Assembly (NCBI RefSeq): GCF_024166365.1
Contig: NC_064822.1
Span: 107,566,823-107,630,822 of the forward strand
DNA: 64,000 nt
Direction: 5' to 3'
Source: Elephas maximus indicus
Lineage: Eukaryota > Chordata > Mammalia > Proboscidea > Elephantidae
Part shown: one piece after another, positions 33,780-45,300 of the stretch
Layout: each line of letters starts with the position of its first letter
Position numbering within the stretch: position 1 is the first letter of the stretch
Position numbers and translations under genes: made by a program
Notes under the pieces: generated by a model
What the model was told of the DNA's origin: nothing
The model's input: only the letters and a program-made list of their open reading frames with translations
The model's database searches: none

Positions 33780-35305
33780 GCGTAATATACTTAGGCATAT
33801 ATTTAACTTAAGAAGTGCAAGACTTGTACACTGAAAACTACAAAACGTTGTTTTAAGAAATTAAAGAAGACCTAAATAAATGGAAAGATTATACCGTGTT
33901 CATGGATGGAAGACAATATTATTAAGATGGCAAAATTCTCCAAATCAATCTACAGATTTAACCCAATTCCTACTAAAATTCCAGCTGCCTTTCTTGCAGA
34001 AATTGACAAGCTGATCCTAAAATTCATGTGGGAATGCAAGGGACCCAGAATAGCCAAAAAAATATTGAAAAAGAACAAAGCTGAAGGATTTAAAAACTTA
34101 CTCTAAAGCTACAGTAATCAAGACTGTGTTGTACTGGCATAAGAATAAACATAGATCAATGAAATAGAATTGAGAGTCCAGAAATAAACCCACACATTTA
34201 TGGTCAATTGACTTTTGATAAGGGTGCCAAGATAATTCAACAGGGCGTGGGGGTGGGGAAGGGCAGTCTTTCAACAGATGATGCTGGACAACTGGATATA
34301 CACATGAAAAAGAATGAAAGATGGATCTCTACTTCATACCATATACAAAAATTAACTCAAAATGGATCAAAAACCTAAAGGTAAAAGCTCTAACTATAAA
34401 ATTCTTTGAAGAAAACATAGGGGTAAACCTTTGTGACCTTGAATTAGGCAATGGTTTCTTGTATATGGCTCCTAAGTACAAGCAACCAAAGAAAAAAAAT
34501 AGATAAATTGGACTTCATTAAAATGAAAAACCTTTGTGCTTCAAAGGACACTATCAAGGAAGTGAAAATACCACCTACAGAATGGGAGAAAATACTTGCA
34601 AACCGTTAATCTGATAAGGAGGCGGTATCCAGAATGTATAAAGAACTCTCATAACTCAACAATAAAAAGACAAATAACCCAATGTAAAAAATGTGTAAAG
34701 AATTTGGATGGACACTTCTCCAAAGAAGATATGCAAATGGCCATGAAAGGATGCACAATGTCAATAGTCAGGAGAGAAATGCAAATCAAAGCCAAGACGA
34801 GATACCATTTCACCCCCGCTCCAAGCCAAACCAGCTGCCGTCAAGTCAATTCAAACTCGTGGCGACCTCATGGGTACAGAGTAGAACTGCACGGTGTTTT
34901 CAAGGCTGTGACCTTGTGGAGGCAAAACACCAGACCTTTCTTCTGAGGCATCTCTGGGTGGGTTTGAACTGCCAGCCTTTCTGTTAATAGTCAAGTGCTT
35001 AATTGTTTGTACCTCCCAGGGACTCCACTGATCCCCACTAGGATGTCAACAATAATAGTAATAAAATGGAAAAAAAAATTATTGGTGAGGATGCAGAAAA
35101 ATTGCTAGTGGGAATGTAAAATGGTGCAGCCACTTTGGAAAACAGTTTGACCGTTCCTCAAAAAAAATCCCACCTCTAAGTATATACCCAAGAGAACTGA
35201 AAACACATGTTCATATAAACACTTGCACATGATTATTCATGGTGGTGTTATTCATAACAGCTCAAACATGAAAACAACCCAAACGTCCACCAGCTGATGA
35301 ATGGA
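33780..35305 (+). mobile_element. L1 LINE 3' part (ORF2 C-terminus), split by a SINE
   Basis: A plus-oriented L1 fragment covers the end of ORF2. It has the YLGI block at 33790 and an open piece at 33906-34106 reading NPIPTKIPAAFLAEIDKLIL, KFMWECKGPRIAKKIL and KKNKAEGF. This is followed by the usual downstream L1 blocks (caaagaagatatgcaaatgg near 34720, gaaaacagtttgaccgttcc near 35135, aacgtccaccagctgatgaa near 35285). An AfroSINE at 34820-35027 interrupts it. Multiple stops and frame changes make it inactive. Confidence 0.85.
34820..35027 (-). mobile_element. AfroSINE inside L1
   Basis: Reads caaaccagctgccgtcaagt, gtagaactgcacggtgttt, gcaaaacaccagacctttct, ggtgggtttgaactgccag and ends cctcccagggactcc. 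L1 sequence continues on both sides (accatttcaccc / cccactaggatgtc). Confidence 0.9.
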
Positions 35306-37317
35306 GAAGATGGAATGAGTGTGGGGTGGGTATGTGGGTCTGGAGTGGGATTGAATGGGTTAGAGGGGTAACAGGGCATGGGGACTCTGCTAGGAGGGAC
35401 TTTGGAGCCCAGGGGTGTGTGTGGGTGTGATACAGGGGCTGTGCCAGGGCTCCAGAGGGCTCTGTTGGAAGGGAAGGTTGGGGCAAAGAGCTATGGCTGG
35501 TGGAGAAGCAGGACAGGGGCCTGACCATGGACGTGGCCTTTCAGGCCTCAAAGGTTGGTCTGCTCCAAGGCCTGCAGATAAGACACACCACCTCTCTGGA
35601 CCTCAGTGTTCTCATCTGAAAAATGGAGAGAGCAACAGCTTTCTCCTGGCCACTCAGAGCATCCAGCTGATGAGCAGTCACTGTGCCTCTCGCTATACTG
35701 GCTTCGAGTCCTGGGACACAGAAACCAGGAGAGGCAGAGCCCATGCCCAACAGACCCCCACCAACCACTGGGCGGCCCGAGGTGGGCTCTGACGTACTGA
35801 GTCACACATATCAGGAGTGCCGTGGGCAGGGGCTGGAGGGATGGGGGAATTCTGGGAGTGTGTCCAGTGAGCAAGATCTGGGTCCGAGGCCTTCTTTCCT
35901 CATCTGCAACATGAGGTGCTCTCTCAGGCCCTTCCATTCATCAGGCGTTTGAGCCACCCAGTCCTGTGAGAGTGGAACCAGCCGGGGCTGGGAGGACAGA
36001 AGATGGGGCCACGGCTTAGGCATAAACGGATAAGAACCTGGCACTGGTCCAGCTTGGAAGATCTCCAAATCTTTGCCTTTTACTGCTTGTCTTCTGACTC
36101 CATGAAGCCTGAATGGGAGGAAATAGATTCCTCAAGCAGCAGGTGGAGGGATTTAAGTAACAAGAAGCACTTCCAGCTGTCACAGGATCTCCAGTTTTCT
36201 CCACATCCCTGGGGACAAGGGGTGCTCATATCCCAGTGCCTCTCAGCTGCTCTCCCTCCCTGAGCACCACCTCCCCCACCATCCACACTCCTGGGGGACC
36301 CGTCTGCCACCTGGGTCTTGTTGGAAGTTGTTCCTGTGTAGGAGTCAGGCAGTGGCAGGTCAGACTGGTCAAAATGTTGAGGCAGAGTACATTTTCGGGG
36401 ATTGCTGTTCCCACAGAGGGGAAGGCGAGCCCCCACCCTCTTGAGTAAGTCCCTGCTCCTGGACAAGGGGCTGCAGCAGCCTCACCTGCACCATCTCTGT
36501 ACATAGCTACCTTCCCTGACGGTAGGTGGATATTGGGCCCTGGGTCTCAATATCCAGGAACCCTTACCTAGATGTTGGATCTGGAGATGGGAGGGGACAC
36601 AGGGAAGCAGAGCCCTGTCCCTGTCTGTCTGCACTCTTTCTGAATGGGGAATGGGTGGGGGCTTGCAGGATGAGTGAGGCTGGAGATGGCTGGGGGTGAG
36701 GTGTGTGCCAATGTCCAAGGGGCACTGCCCTTCATGCTGCCTCTCCCCTTATGCTGTCCCTCACTGCTTTGTCCCTGCCTGGCCCTTCTCTTCTCTGTCC
36801 ACTTCCCCCTTCTCATCTTTCTCACTCCTTCTCTTTCTTCCTCCCTTCTTTAGTTTCCTCTTCCTTCTCTGGAATTGCCCTTCCCATCACCCTTCATTTC
36901 TCTCTTCTCCTTCTCCCCCTCCGTTGTGCCCCCGGTCCCTCCCCCCAACTGTTTCATCTCCCCTTTCCTATCTTCTACCCTCCCATTCTCTTCCCAGTGT
37001 TTGAGCTGCCATTCTCCCCTCTTGGGAGGCCATCCCGCACTCTACAGGGAGTCTAGAGCAATTGGCTGTTGTCCCTCCCCTCCCTCCTCAGGCTGCTTGG
37101 GTCCCAGCCTGTGGCCCCACGGTGCCACCTGCTGCCCCAGGCCAGGGGGAGGTCTGTGCCTCAGGTTGGCTTCTACCTTCTGAGCCCAGGACTGGGGCTG
37201 CGGAATGAGCAGAGGCGCCCAGAGGTGAGGCTGGGAATTGTAGCTTCCTGCCCTCCGGAACCCCTTATCCCTGCTCATGCTCTCAACCCAGTGTCCCGAA
37301 GGTCCTGGCGCATGGGT

Positions 37318-37720
37318 GGTGTGTGGGCACATGGGTATGGTGTGTCATTCATGCATGCTCATGTGTGTCTGGTGTGAGGGTGTGGTTTGAGTGTGTGCAT
37401 CCTGCATGGTGTCCGTGTCTGTGTGAATATAGAGTGTTTTTGTGTGTGAATGGGAAGTGGACTCCTGCAGATTTTTGTCTGTGTGCAGGCCCTTACCGTG
37501 CCTGTGACTGGGTACACTTGAGAACATGTGTGCTAACGTGTGAAGGGAGAGGGGTTTATGAGAGCTTGCACGAGGGTGCTCACAGGTGTGCATCCGTGCA
37601 TCTGAGGGTGACTGGCTGTCTTTGTGAGTTAGGTTGGTGTGTACACGTGTGTTTTCAGTGCACGTGTGAGGGACATGACACAGAAGGCGATGGTTTGGGT
37701 CTGTGACGCCACAAATAAAT
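37318..37720. repeat. Degenerate TG-rich repeat tract
   Basis: Irregular TGTGTG-rich sequence with words such as gtgtgtctggtgtgaggg and gtgtgcatcc. It resembles the 24.1-24.8 kb tract in composition but lacks a clear repeat unit. Confidence 0.55.
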
Positions 37721-38359
37721 GCGTAAGCAGAGAGGAGGGCCCGCTGGAAGCTGTCTGTGTCTATGGGTGGAGATGTGTCCTCCTAGGCCAGGGGTGGGGC
37801 TGGGATAAAAAGAGAAGCACTTAGTAATTTATAAGCTTTTAAAGAAATGGCTCGGCCTTCCAGTCAGGCCCCAGACGCAGTGAGTTCCATGCGTTGCTTA
37901 GGCCTGACATCAGCCAGGGCCCGGAAACCACCGGACAGGAGGAGGCTGTGCTGCCGCCGCCCACCTGCCGCCCATCCACCCACAGGGCTGAGATCCAGGA
38001 GATGTTTCCTCCCTTGAAGTACCTGCTTGGTGTGGGGGCATCCTGCCAGGCTGCTGGCCCAGTCCAAACCCAAGACCCCTCCCCAACCACCCAGGCAGCC
38101 ATGCCAGGCCCACCCCTGGGCTGAGACTAGGTAGAGGGAGACCTGGGATCCAGAGCCTTCCCTCCCCAGCTGAGCGGCTCCTCCAGGGAGGCGGGGTGGG
38201 CCTTCTCCAGCCTGCCTGTGGAGACTGAGCTGCCGTGAAGCTGAAGGGACAAAGCCCTCGATAAATATTGGGTGAATGAATGAATGAATGACGGTTTCCA
38301 GAGGTGGTCTTGGCTGGTCTCAGGGGTGCACTGAGGGTAAGTGGATGGCTGTGCTTACT

Positions 38360-38520
38360 GCTGGGGGATTGGAGTTTGAATTCTACCTCTGCTTGATCCT
38401 CTCTGGGCCTCAATTTCCTCCTTTCTAGAAAAGGGTGGGAAAACTCCACAGGGTAATTACACCATGAAACGAGGCAGTGTGCCTGGAGCCTGGCACGTGG
38501 TGGGTGCTCAGGGAAGAATG
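38360..38520 (+). repeat. MIR
   Basis: gattggagtttgaattctac, cctctctgggcctcaatttc and gagcctggcacgtggtgggt. Confidence 0.75.
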
Positions 38521-39005
38521 GTGGGCGTCTCCTCCTCTCAGAGCTGACGGCTTCCTGGAGCCCTTCCACAGCAGCGCCTGGAGCACGTTCTGGCTGGGCA
38601 GCAGGAATCCTCAGGCACCCATTCTGGAAGCGTGAGTCAGGTTGGGGGGTGTCACACTGGGGTCAGACGCCAGACTCAGGCAGGAGCAGACACGCGTCTG
38701 GCAGTTGCCTTATCACGATGGCCATTGCCAGTACTGGCTTTCAGGATCTGGGGAGGCAGGGCCCTGGGGCTCAGTTCAGCATCCCCTGCTGCTCTGTGGG
38801 CCAAAGGTGCTGTCGACAGGGTTCTGCAATGTGTAGATGTTTTTCAGAAAGAACAGCCTGGAAAGGACCTGGGCCACGCCCTAGAAGGCATTGCTTTTAC
38901 AGCTGCTGCTGCTGGGGGCAGGACCTCCAGCCTCGGGCTGGGCCCAGCCCAGGGTCTCCCTCACCATCAGAGCTCCCGAATCCAGTTTGCCAGAGCCCTG
39001 TCTTT

Positions 39006-39352
39006 GGTTGTTGTTGTTGTTAGCTGCGGTTGAGGCCCCGATTCATGGCCATCCCATGCAAACAGAATGAAATGCTGCCTGTCCTGCGCCATCTCCATGA
39101 TCAGTTGTGGATCGAACCATTATGATCCCTAGGGTTTTCACTGGCTGATTTTCAGAAGTAGATCACTAGGCCTTTCTTCTTAGTCTGTCTCTGGAAAAAG
39201 TAAAACTCCACTGAAATCTGTTCAGCATCATAGCAACACACAAGCCTCCACTGACAGCTGGGTAGTGGCTGGTCATGAGGTGCATTGGCCAAGAATTGAA
39301 CCTGGATCTCCCACATGGAAGGTGAGAATTCTACCGCTGAACTGTCACTGCC
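39006..39352 (-). mobile_element. tRNA/RTE chimeric SINE, full length
   Basis: About 350 bp in minus orientation. On the plus strand it opens with the RTE-like tail (gttgttgttgttgttagctg, aaacagaatgaaatgctgcc, tgtcctgcgccatctccatg). It then shows a body matching the RTE 5' end (gggttttcactggctgattt, aactccactgaaatctgttc, cagcatcatagcaacacaca) and closes with the tRNA-like head in reverse (aattgaacctggatctccca, agaattctaccgctgaac). This copy shows all three modules clearly. Confidence 0.88.
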
Positions 39353-40045
39353 CCCATCTTTTGATCCTTGGACAGCCTCTATTCTCTAGCTAGATCCTGA
39401 CGTCTCCAGACAGGATCCAGACAAGTTTTCCCCAGGCTTTGGGAACAGTCGAGAAGAGGAACCTTACTCAGAACCCTCTGTCCTACACCCCTGACTCTGA
39501 ATGAGCAGGGGATCTGTCCCCCAGCTCCCTGCAAATGACAACCTTTCAGTACAATGGACAGTGCTGGTGGGTGGGGTGGTGTGTGTGTCTCTGTGTCCTG
39601 CAATAGTCAATATTTTGAACACACTCAGCCTATCCCCAATGCAAGGCTTCTTATCTCTAGAAGCCAGTGTTTCTCTGCGGCTAGGAATTTATTGGTCAGT
39701 AACTACACATTCCATTCTAGATATTCACATACATAAACAATGTCATTTAGGATGAGGTGCCTCAGAGAGAGCCTTTTATTGTCATTGTTGATGTTGTTAG
39801 TTGTCAGGAGCCTTTACAGACTAAAAAAGGGAAGGAAGTGGTGTGCTGATGGGGCATGTCTCTTTGCCTCCCAGACATGCAGAAAAAGTCAGTTACGACA
39901 CCCCCTGCCCACACACACACGTGTGCGTGCACACACATCATTCACAGAGCGTCTGCTATGGACCAGCCCTTATTAGGAATTAGGAGGGAGTGGATAGAAA
40001 AGTACAGCATGAGGGTGAATTTGAACAGTCCTTGCCTTATAGCAG

Positions 40046-40253
40046 AAATCGATGGTGGTGCAGATGGTTAAGTTCTTGACTACCAACTGAAAGGTTGGTG
40101 GTTTGAACCTACCCAGAGGTGCCTTGGAAGAAAGGCCTGGCAATCTACTTCTGAAAGGTCACAGCCTTGAAAGCCCTATAGAGCACAGTTCTACTCTGTA
40201 GCACATGAATTTGCCATGAGTTGGAAATGACTCAATGGCAACTTTTTTTTTCT
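40046..40253 (+). mobile_element. AfroSINE with 14 bp target duplication
   Basis: Head gatggtggtgcagatggtta, B-box-like ggtggtttgaacctacccag, tail gccatgagttggaaatgact, caatggcaa and a T run. The word ttgccttatagcag occurs at 40032-40045 and 40254-40267. Confidence 0.92.
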
Positions 40254-40841
40254 TTGCCTTATAGCAGCTCACAGTCGGACAGAGAAGTACCAAAGAAAAA
40301 AAATTGCACAGGACAATGCTAAATCAGGCAAGGATAACATTTATTCAAAAGGAGTGGAGGAGAAAAGGACCAAGGGAAGGGAGAGAAGGAGTACCACAAT
40401 GGGGGGAGAAGACACTGCGGCGGGGAGAGAGAGACACCCGAACTGTGTCTTTACTCCAGCTCCACTGAGACCCAGGACTGTGAGCTTCGTAAAAGCTACT
40501 GGGGGCTGGGTGAGTGTTTATCAAGGTTACAATTAGGGCCAGCTTGCTCAGAATGTTTTTGTTTTCATGATAAGGTCATTGGGATCCTGGGAGGCCTAGG
40601 GGAACCGAGAGGAAGACAAGGAAGGGGAAACTAAAGTTATTCAAACAGAGTAAATCATAAAGGCTCAGTCAGTTCCTTGCAGTAATCCTGGCCATTTTCC
40701 AGAACATAAAAGAGTGGAGGAATTTTTTTAACAAAAGCCTCAAGTAATATTCAACTTTACCAGGAGATAGGTGTCAATAAGTCAAAAAACATTTATTTCT
40801 TTTCCATTCTTAAAATGTGCAGAACTGTCTCAGGGAAATAA

Positions 40842-41048
40842 GGTCCCTGGGAGGCACAAATGGTTTGTGCTCAGCTGCTAACTGAAAAATTCGTGGTTTG
40901 AAGTCATCCAGCAGTGCCACCGAAGAAAGGCCTGGTGATCTGCTTTTGTTAAGATTACAGTTAAGAAAGCCCTATGGAGCTTGGTAACATATGGGGTTGC
41001 CATGAGTCGGAATCGACTTGACAGCAACAGGTTTGTTTTTTTTTTTTC
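40842..41048 (+). mobile_element. AfroSINE, sense orientation
   Basis: Head ggtccctgggaggcacaaat, tggtttgtgctcagctgct, a middle with ggcctggtgatctgcttttg, tail gccatgagtcggaatcgact, tgacagcaacagg and a T run. A diverged duplicate of tctcagggaaa / tctcaggaaa flanks it. Confidence 0.88.
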
Positions 41049-42082
41049 AGTATCTCAGGAAAAACACCAAACTTGTTAAAATATGCCAAAAAAAAAAAAA
41101 GCGAAGCAGCAGCTTTGCTGCGGGGAAGAATCCAAAAGCCTCACACACCCTCAGTGATGGCCACTGGAACACTCGTTTCCAGGACAGCCAGGTCTCCAGG
41201 TTCCACTGGCTACTGCACCAGCGGTGCCCCGGCCACCCCTGCTGGGGTAACAAAGCCCGGAAAATGGCACAAAGTCCAAGGACAGTAGGGTCTGGTGATT
41301 TTTATGGATTAAATACATGCTTATATATTTTTTTTATTGCATAAACAATGTGACAATGCCAGAGATCAAAGGCTCTCCTCTCTTCTCTCTCTCTGGGCTC
41401 CTCCTTCTCTGAGCCTTCAGGACCCGATGGGAAGGCCTTGGTCCTAGTGGGGGTGTGGAAACCATCCTGGTGTGTTTCCCCTCCCGCCCCAAATACCAGA
41501 GGCCGTAGGACTACTCCTTAAGTGCTTAGTGTCAAGGTTCCACGCTAAGCCTTGGCTTGTAGCTGTCAGCGCAGCCCTCGCCTGCCCAGCCTCCAGTCTG
41601 GTCCCCTGATTGAGAGGTGTTTGCCCAGCCCACGCCTGGCAGTCTGTCCCCGGCAGTCAGGCCCAACAGGTTTGGCGGCCTGAACTGGCTGCAGCTTTTG
41701 TTTTTAGTGAGATAAAGGAAGAGTCAGAGCTTTTGGTCAAAGCTAAAATAAGCTTCGTGGACTTTTTTTTTTTTTAGTATTTCCAACTTATGGAAACTTT
41801 GCAAGAAGAGTACAAAGAATTTTTTTTTCCTCTGAACCATTGGTCAGTGAGTTGCTGACCATCATCCCCCTTGAAAACTTTAATGTGTGTTTCCTACAAA
41901 CAAGGACATTCTGTTACATAACCACAATATGGCCATCAAAATCAGGACATTAGTATCGATATATTACTGCCATCGCATCCTCAGACCCCACTTAAGTTTA
42001 CCATCTGTCCCAGTAATGTCTTTTATGGCAACAGGCCCAGTTCAGAATCACGTGGTGCGTTTGGTTGTCCTGTCTCGTCACC

Positions 42083-42279
42083 CCAGGTGCCGTCGAATCA
42101 GCCCTGACTCACGGTGACCTTCCGTGTGTCAGAGTATATCTGCGCTCTATAGGGTTTTCAATAGCTGATTTTCCAGAAGAAGATCACCAGGCCTTTCTTC
42201 TGAGGTTCCTCTGGGTAAACTCAAACTTCGAACCTTTTGCAGTCGAGCATATTAACCATTTGCACTCCCCAGGGACTCC
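42083..42279 (-). mobile_element. AfroSINE (cacccagggactcc subtype)
   Basis: Reads ggtgccgtcgaatcagccct at its tail, cagaagaagatcaccaggcc in the middle and ends ccccagggactcc, the reverse of the tRNA-like head. Inserted into the old LINE of 41.8-43.5 kb. Confidence 0.85.
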
Positions 42280-42293
42280 TGTGTCTTATTAAC

Positions 42294-42506
42294 CAAAACA
42301 AAACAAAAAACAAACCCACTACTGTCGAGTGCATTCCGACTCATAATGACGCTATAGGACAGAGTGGAACTGCCCCATAGGGTTCCCAAGGCTGTGAATC
42401 TTTATGGAAGCAGGCTGCCACATCTTTCTCCTGTGGAGCAGCTGGTGGGTTTGAATCGCTGATCTTTTGTTTAGCGCCGAGCGCTGTAACAACTGCACCA
42501 CCAGAA
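42294..42506 (-). mobile_element. AfroSINE (long subtype)
   Basis: Starts with an A-rich tail and caaacccactactgtcgagt. It includes ggcagttcc-equivalent 'gaactgccccatagggttcc', the 'gcaggctgccacatctttct' block and a head remnant ending caccaccag. It follows the previous SINE almost directly. Confidence 0.85.
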
Positions 42507-42644
42507 GCAGCTCTTCAGTCTTAATTTTCTTGACCTTGACACTTTGGAGGATTATAAGCCAGTTATTTTGTAGAATGTCTCTCGGTTTGGGTTTGTCTGC
42601 TGTCTCCTCATGATCAGATCCTGGTTATGCATTTTGGAAAGATC

Positions 42645-42694
42645 TATCATGAGTTGGAATTGACTCTATGACAACGTTTTTTTTTTTTTTTTTT
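42645..42694 (+). mobile_element. AfroSINE 3' tail fragment
   Basis: Only the last 50 bp of a SINE: atcatgagttggaattgact, ctatgacaacg and a long T run. No head is present. Confidence 0.6.
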
Positions 42695-42710
42695 AAATCA
42701 CAGAAGTAAG

Positions 42711-42918
42711 GTCGTTGGGTGCCACAAGTGGTTTGTGGTTGGCTGCTAACCTGAAGGTTGGCAGTTGGAACTCACCGAGTAGCTTCGTAGAAGAAAGTCC
42801 TGGCAATCTGCTTCCATAAAGATTACAGCCAAGAAAATCCTATGGAGCAGTTCTACTCAGTAACGCATGGGATCGCCATGAGTTGGAATGGACTCAAAGG
42901 CAATGGGTTTTTCTGTTT
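42711..42918 (+). mobile_element. AfroSINE with target duplication
   Basis: Head gggtgccacaagtggtttgt, B-box-like ggttggcagttggaactcac, and tail atcgccatgagttggaatgg. The word atcacagaag occurs on both sides (42697-42706 and 42919-42928), giving the insertion boundaries. Confidence 0.87.
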
Positions 42919-43806
42919 ATCACAGAAGCAATGCTGTCTTCTTCCTACTGCAATCTTTCAGGTGGTGCATGATTTCAATTTGTCCCATTACTGGTGATGT
43001 TAACTTTGATCACTTGATTAAGGTGGTGGCTGCCAGGTTTCTCCACTGGAAATTACTTTTTTCCTCTTTGTAATTAAAAACCACTTTGTGGAGATATGAT
43101 TTGAGACTACGTAAATAAGCTTATCCTCCTCAAACTTCCTCCCACTACGGAGGAAATATCTATTGATGTTTCTTGGCTTAATTATTATTATGAAAGTTGC
43201 CAAATCCATTATTACTTCTACATTTACTAGTTGGAAACTTCTGTATGTAAAAACAAAACAAAACAAAAACTCTTCTCCACATTTTAAAATCTATTCATTT
43301 ATTTGTTTATATTAATGTAGACTCAGGGATTCCTATCTTATTCATTTTTTATTTTGACGCTCAGATCGTCCCCGCTTTGGCCAGAGGCTGGCTTCTGGGT
43401 CTTTTTGACATTCTTTAAGCACTTCCTAACTTTCTGTCATAAGTTGTCCCTAGCTCATCTTGTGCTTCCCTTGTCCCAGCCCTGGAATTAGCCATTTCGC
43501 CAAGGCACCTTAGTTTCTCTCAGTGGAGAATGATATTTAGAAACCGAGATTTGGGTGCTCAGTATACTCACTGCATTTGAGATGTTGTTGGTGATTCTTG
43601 GACTCTTGAGCTTGAATATTGCCTTCAAGTTTTAACATTCTAAATCTGTGATTCCAAAACATGATCAGGTTGTGGGTAACGTGGAAATTATGAGAATGCC
43701 AATGGAAAATTATGATATATTTATTGAATAAACATAATATTCAATATAGAATCTAAGACACCATCGGTAGAGGGAGTCAGGAAATATACGTATATATACA
43801 TATACG

Positions 43807-44037
43807 TATGTTGTTGTTGTGTGCTGTCGGGTCTATTCCAACTCATAGTGACCCTATAGGCCAGAGGAACTGCCCCACTGGGGCAGGGTCGCTATGAGTT
43901 GGAATTAGCTTGGCCACAACAAGTTTAGTCTTTATGAGAGCAGATTACTAGGTCTTTTCTCCAACAGAGCTGCTAGGTGGGTTTGAACCGCTGACCTTTC
44001 AGTTAACAGCTGAGCATTTCCCATTGCACCACCAGGG
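43807..44037 (-). mobile_element. AfroSINE containing an inverted SINE tail
   Basis: A minus-oriented SINE (gttgttgttgtgtgctgtcg ... ccattgcaccaccaggg) inserted into a TA-rich microsatellite. Inside it, 43876-43928 is a plus-oriented copy of a SINE 3' end, giving 21 bp inverted arms at 43835-43855 and 43885-43905 with one mismatch. Confidence 0.85.
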
Positions 44038-44529
44038 TATGTATATGCACATATATGTGTTTACGCACAGATCTAAATTTATATATAGTTCAATATCAGT
44101 CTATATTGAAGGCCATGAGTCTACTTTGATACTTCCAAGACCAAGCCCAACACCACATGGTTCATTCTAGATTTCTTCCTTCCCATACTTGTAAATCCTT
44201 TCTCCTACAGCGAGAAACTGTCTTCCATCATCCTCCAAAGTGTAATCGATCTCCCACTGCTGCCACTCCCCCCAGCGCGGATGCCCTCTTTTGTGATGAG
44301 CGAAGAAACCTCACCTCCCTCCCCCGCCACCCTGGCATGGATGCCTGCCTTCCTTGGTCCCCTCTAATAGTTTTGGGACAGAATTATTCAGCAAGGCAAG
44401 GCAGGCAGTAGCAGGCAACATTTTGGACTTTTTCAACAGTGAATCATCACTTTTCCTGATTTGCTGGTTGTTTTTCTCAAAACTTGCCCCTAAAAATGAT
44501 ATGTGCTTTGCCATTATTAAAGTACCAAA

Positions 44530-45300
44530 TGACATGATTAATAGTTGGAAAACAGAGAAAAGGGAAAAGTCACCTATAATTTCACTGCTCTAGTACAAAC
44601 ATTGCTAAATATTTTAGTGTATTGCCTTTCAGTCTTTATTTCCCCAGTGCATCTGTTTTTCTTCTAAACATAGCTATAAGTATATTGTCACTACACCTTT
44701 CCATCATGCACATTTACTTATGACAGTAACACAATAATTAACTGCTTATGAAATATCTGGTATGCATAGTTTGTTTTCTCTTTCTCATTTAATCCTCAAT
44801 GTAATCCTGAAAAGTAGGTATTTCCCTTATTTTATAGATAAAGAAACTGAGGCTCAGGGATACTGTCTAAAGTTTATGCTTCTAATAAGTGGCAGAGTTA
44901 GGACTGGAACCCAGGCATCTCTGACTCTGAAGTCTGCGGTCTCTCCACTACGCTTTTCTGTAACTTAAGTATTTTTTCCATAGTACAATGCTATTTCCAC
45001 AACCCTGATTTTAAATGTGGGTAAATTATACAAAAAAAAAAAAAAACTTTTTTTTTTTTTTTAATGAGGGATTATTTCATAATTTACGCAGCTATTCTCC
45101 TATTGTAGGACATGCCGGATGCTTTCTCTATTTCTCACTAACTCTTAACTATATAAACAATACCACAATGAACATCTTCATGGATATGGCTGTACACAAA
45201 ATTGTTTTCCTAAAGGGTTGCCCCAATTTGAACACCAGAACTCAAACCAGAATGGCATATTATTATTTTTTTCAGAATTGCTGATATTTTAATAGTCAAA
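44530..45300. repeat. Old LINE fragment with an inserted MIR
   Basis: gggaaaagtcacctataatt, ttcagtctttatttccccag and, after a MIR, ataaacaataccacaatgaa, cctaaagggttgccccaatt resemble an old L1 3' region. The MIR (44705-44960, minus) has tttatagataaagaaactga, ggctcaggga and gcagagttaggactggaacc. Confidence 0.55.

Larger units (their letters stand above)
35306..39005. other. Mostly unique intergenic sequence
   Basis: Holds small MIR pieces (about 35560-35640 and 38360-38520), a pyrimidine-rich tract (36770-37030) and the TG-rich tract (37318-37720). No exon is supported. Confidence 0.5.
41765..43460. mobile_element. Old L1-type LINE fragment hosting several SINEs
   Basis: Blocks such as 'tttatggcaacaggcccagt', 'ttttgtagaatgtctctcgg', 'tttgtcccattactggtgat' and 'gttgccaaatccattattac' follow one another in an order I associate with an old placental L1 family. 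They are separated by four AfroSINE insertions between 42083 and 42918. Orientation cannot be settled by eye. Confidence 0.6.

Noticed and set aside
37910..38569. 219-residue open frame, minus strand
   Set aside because: GC-rich region with open frames on both strands, crosses a MIR fragment, no recognisable domain.
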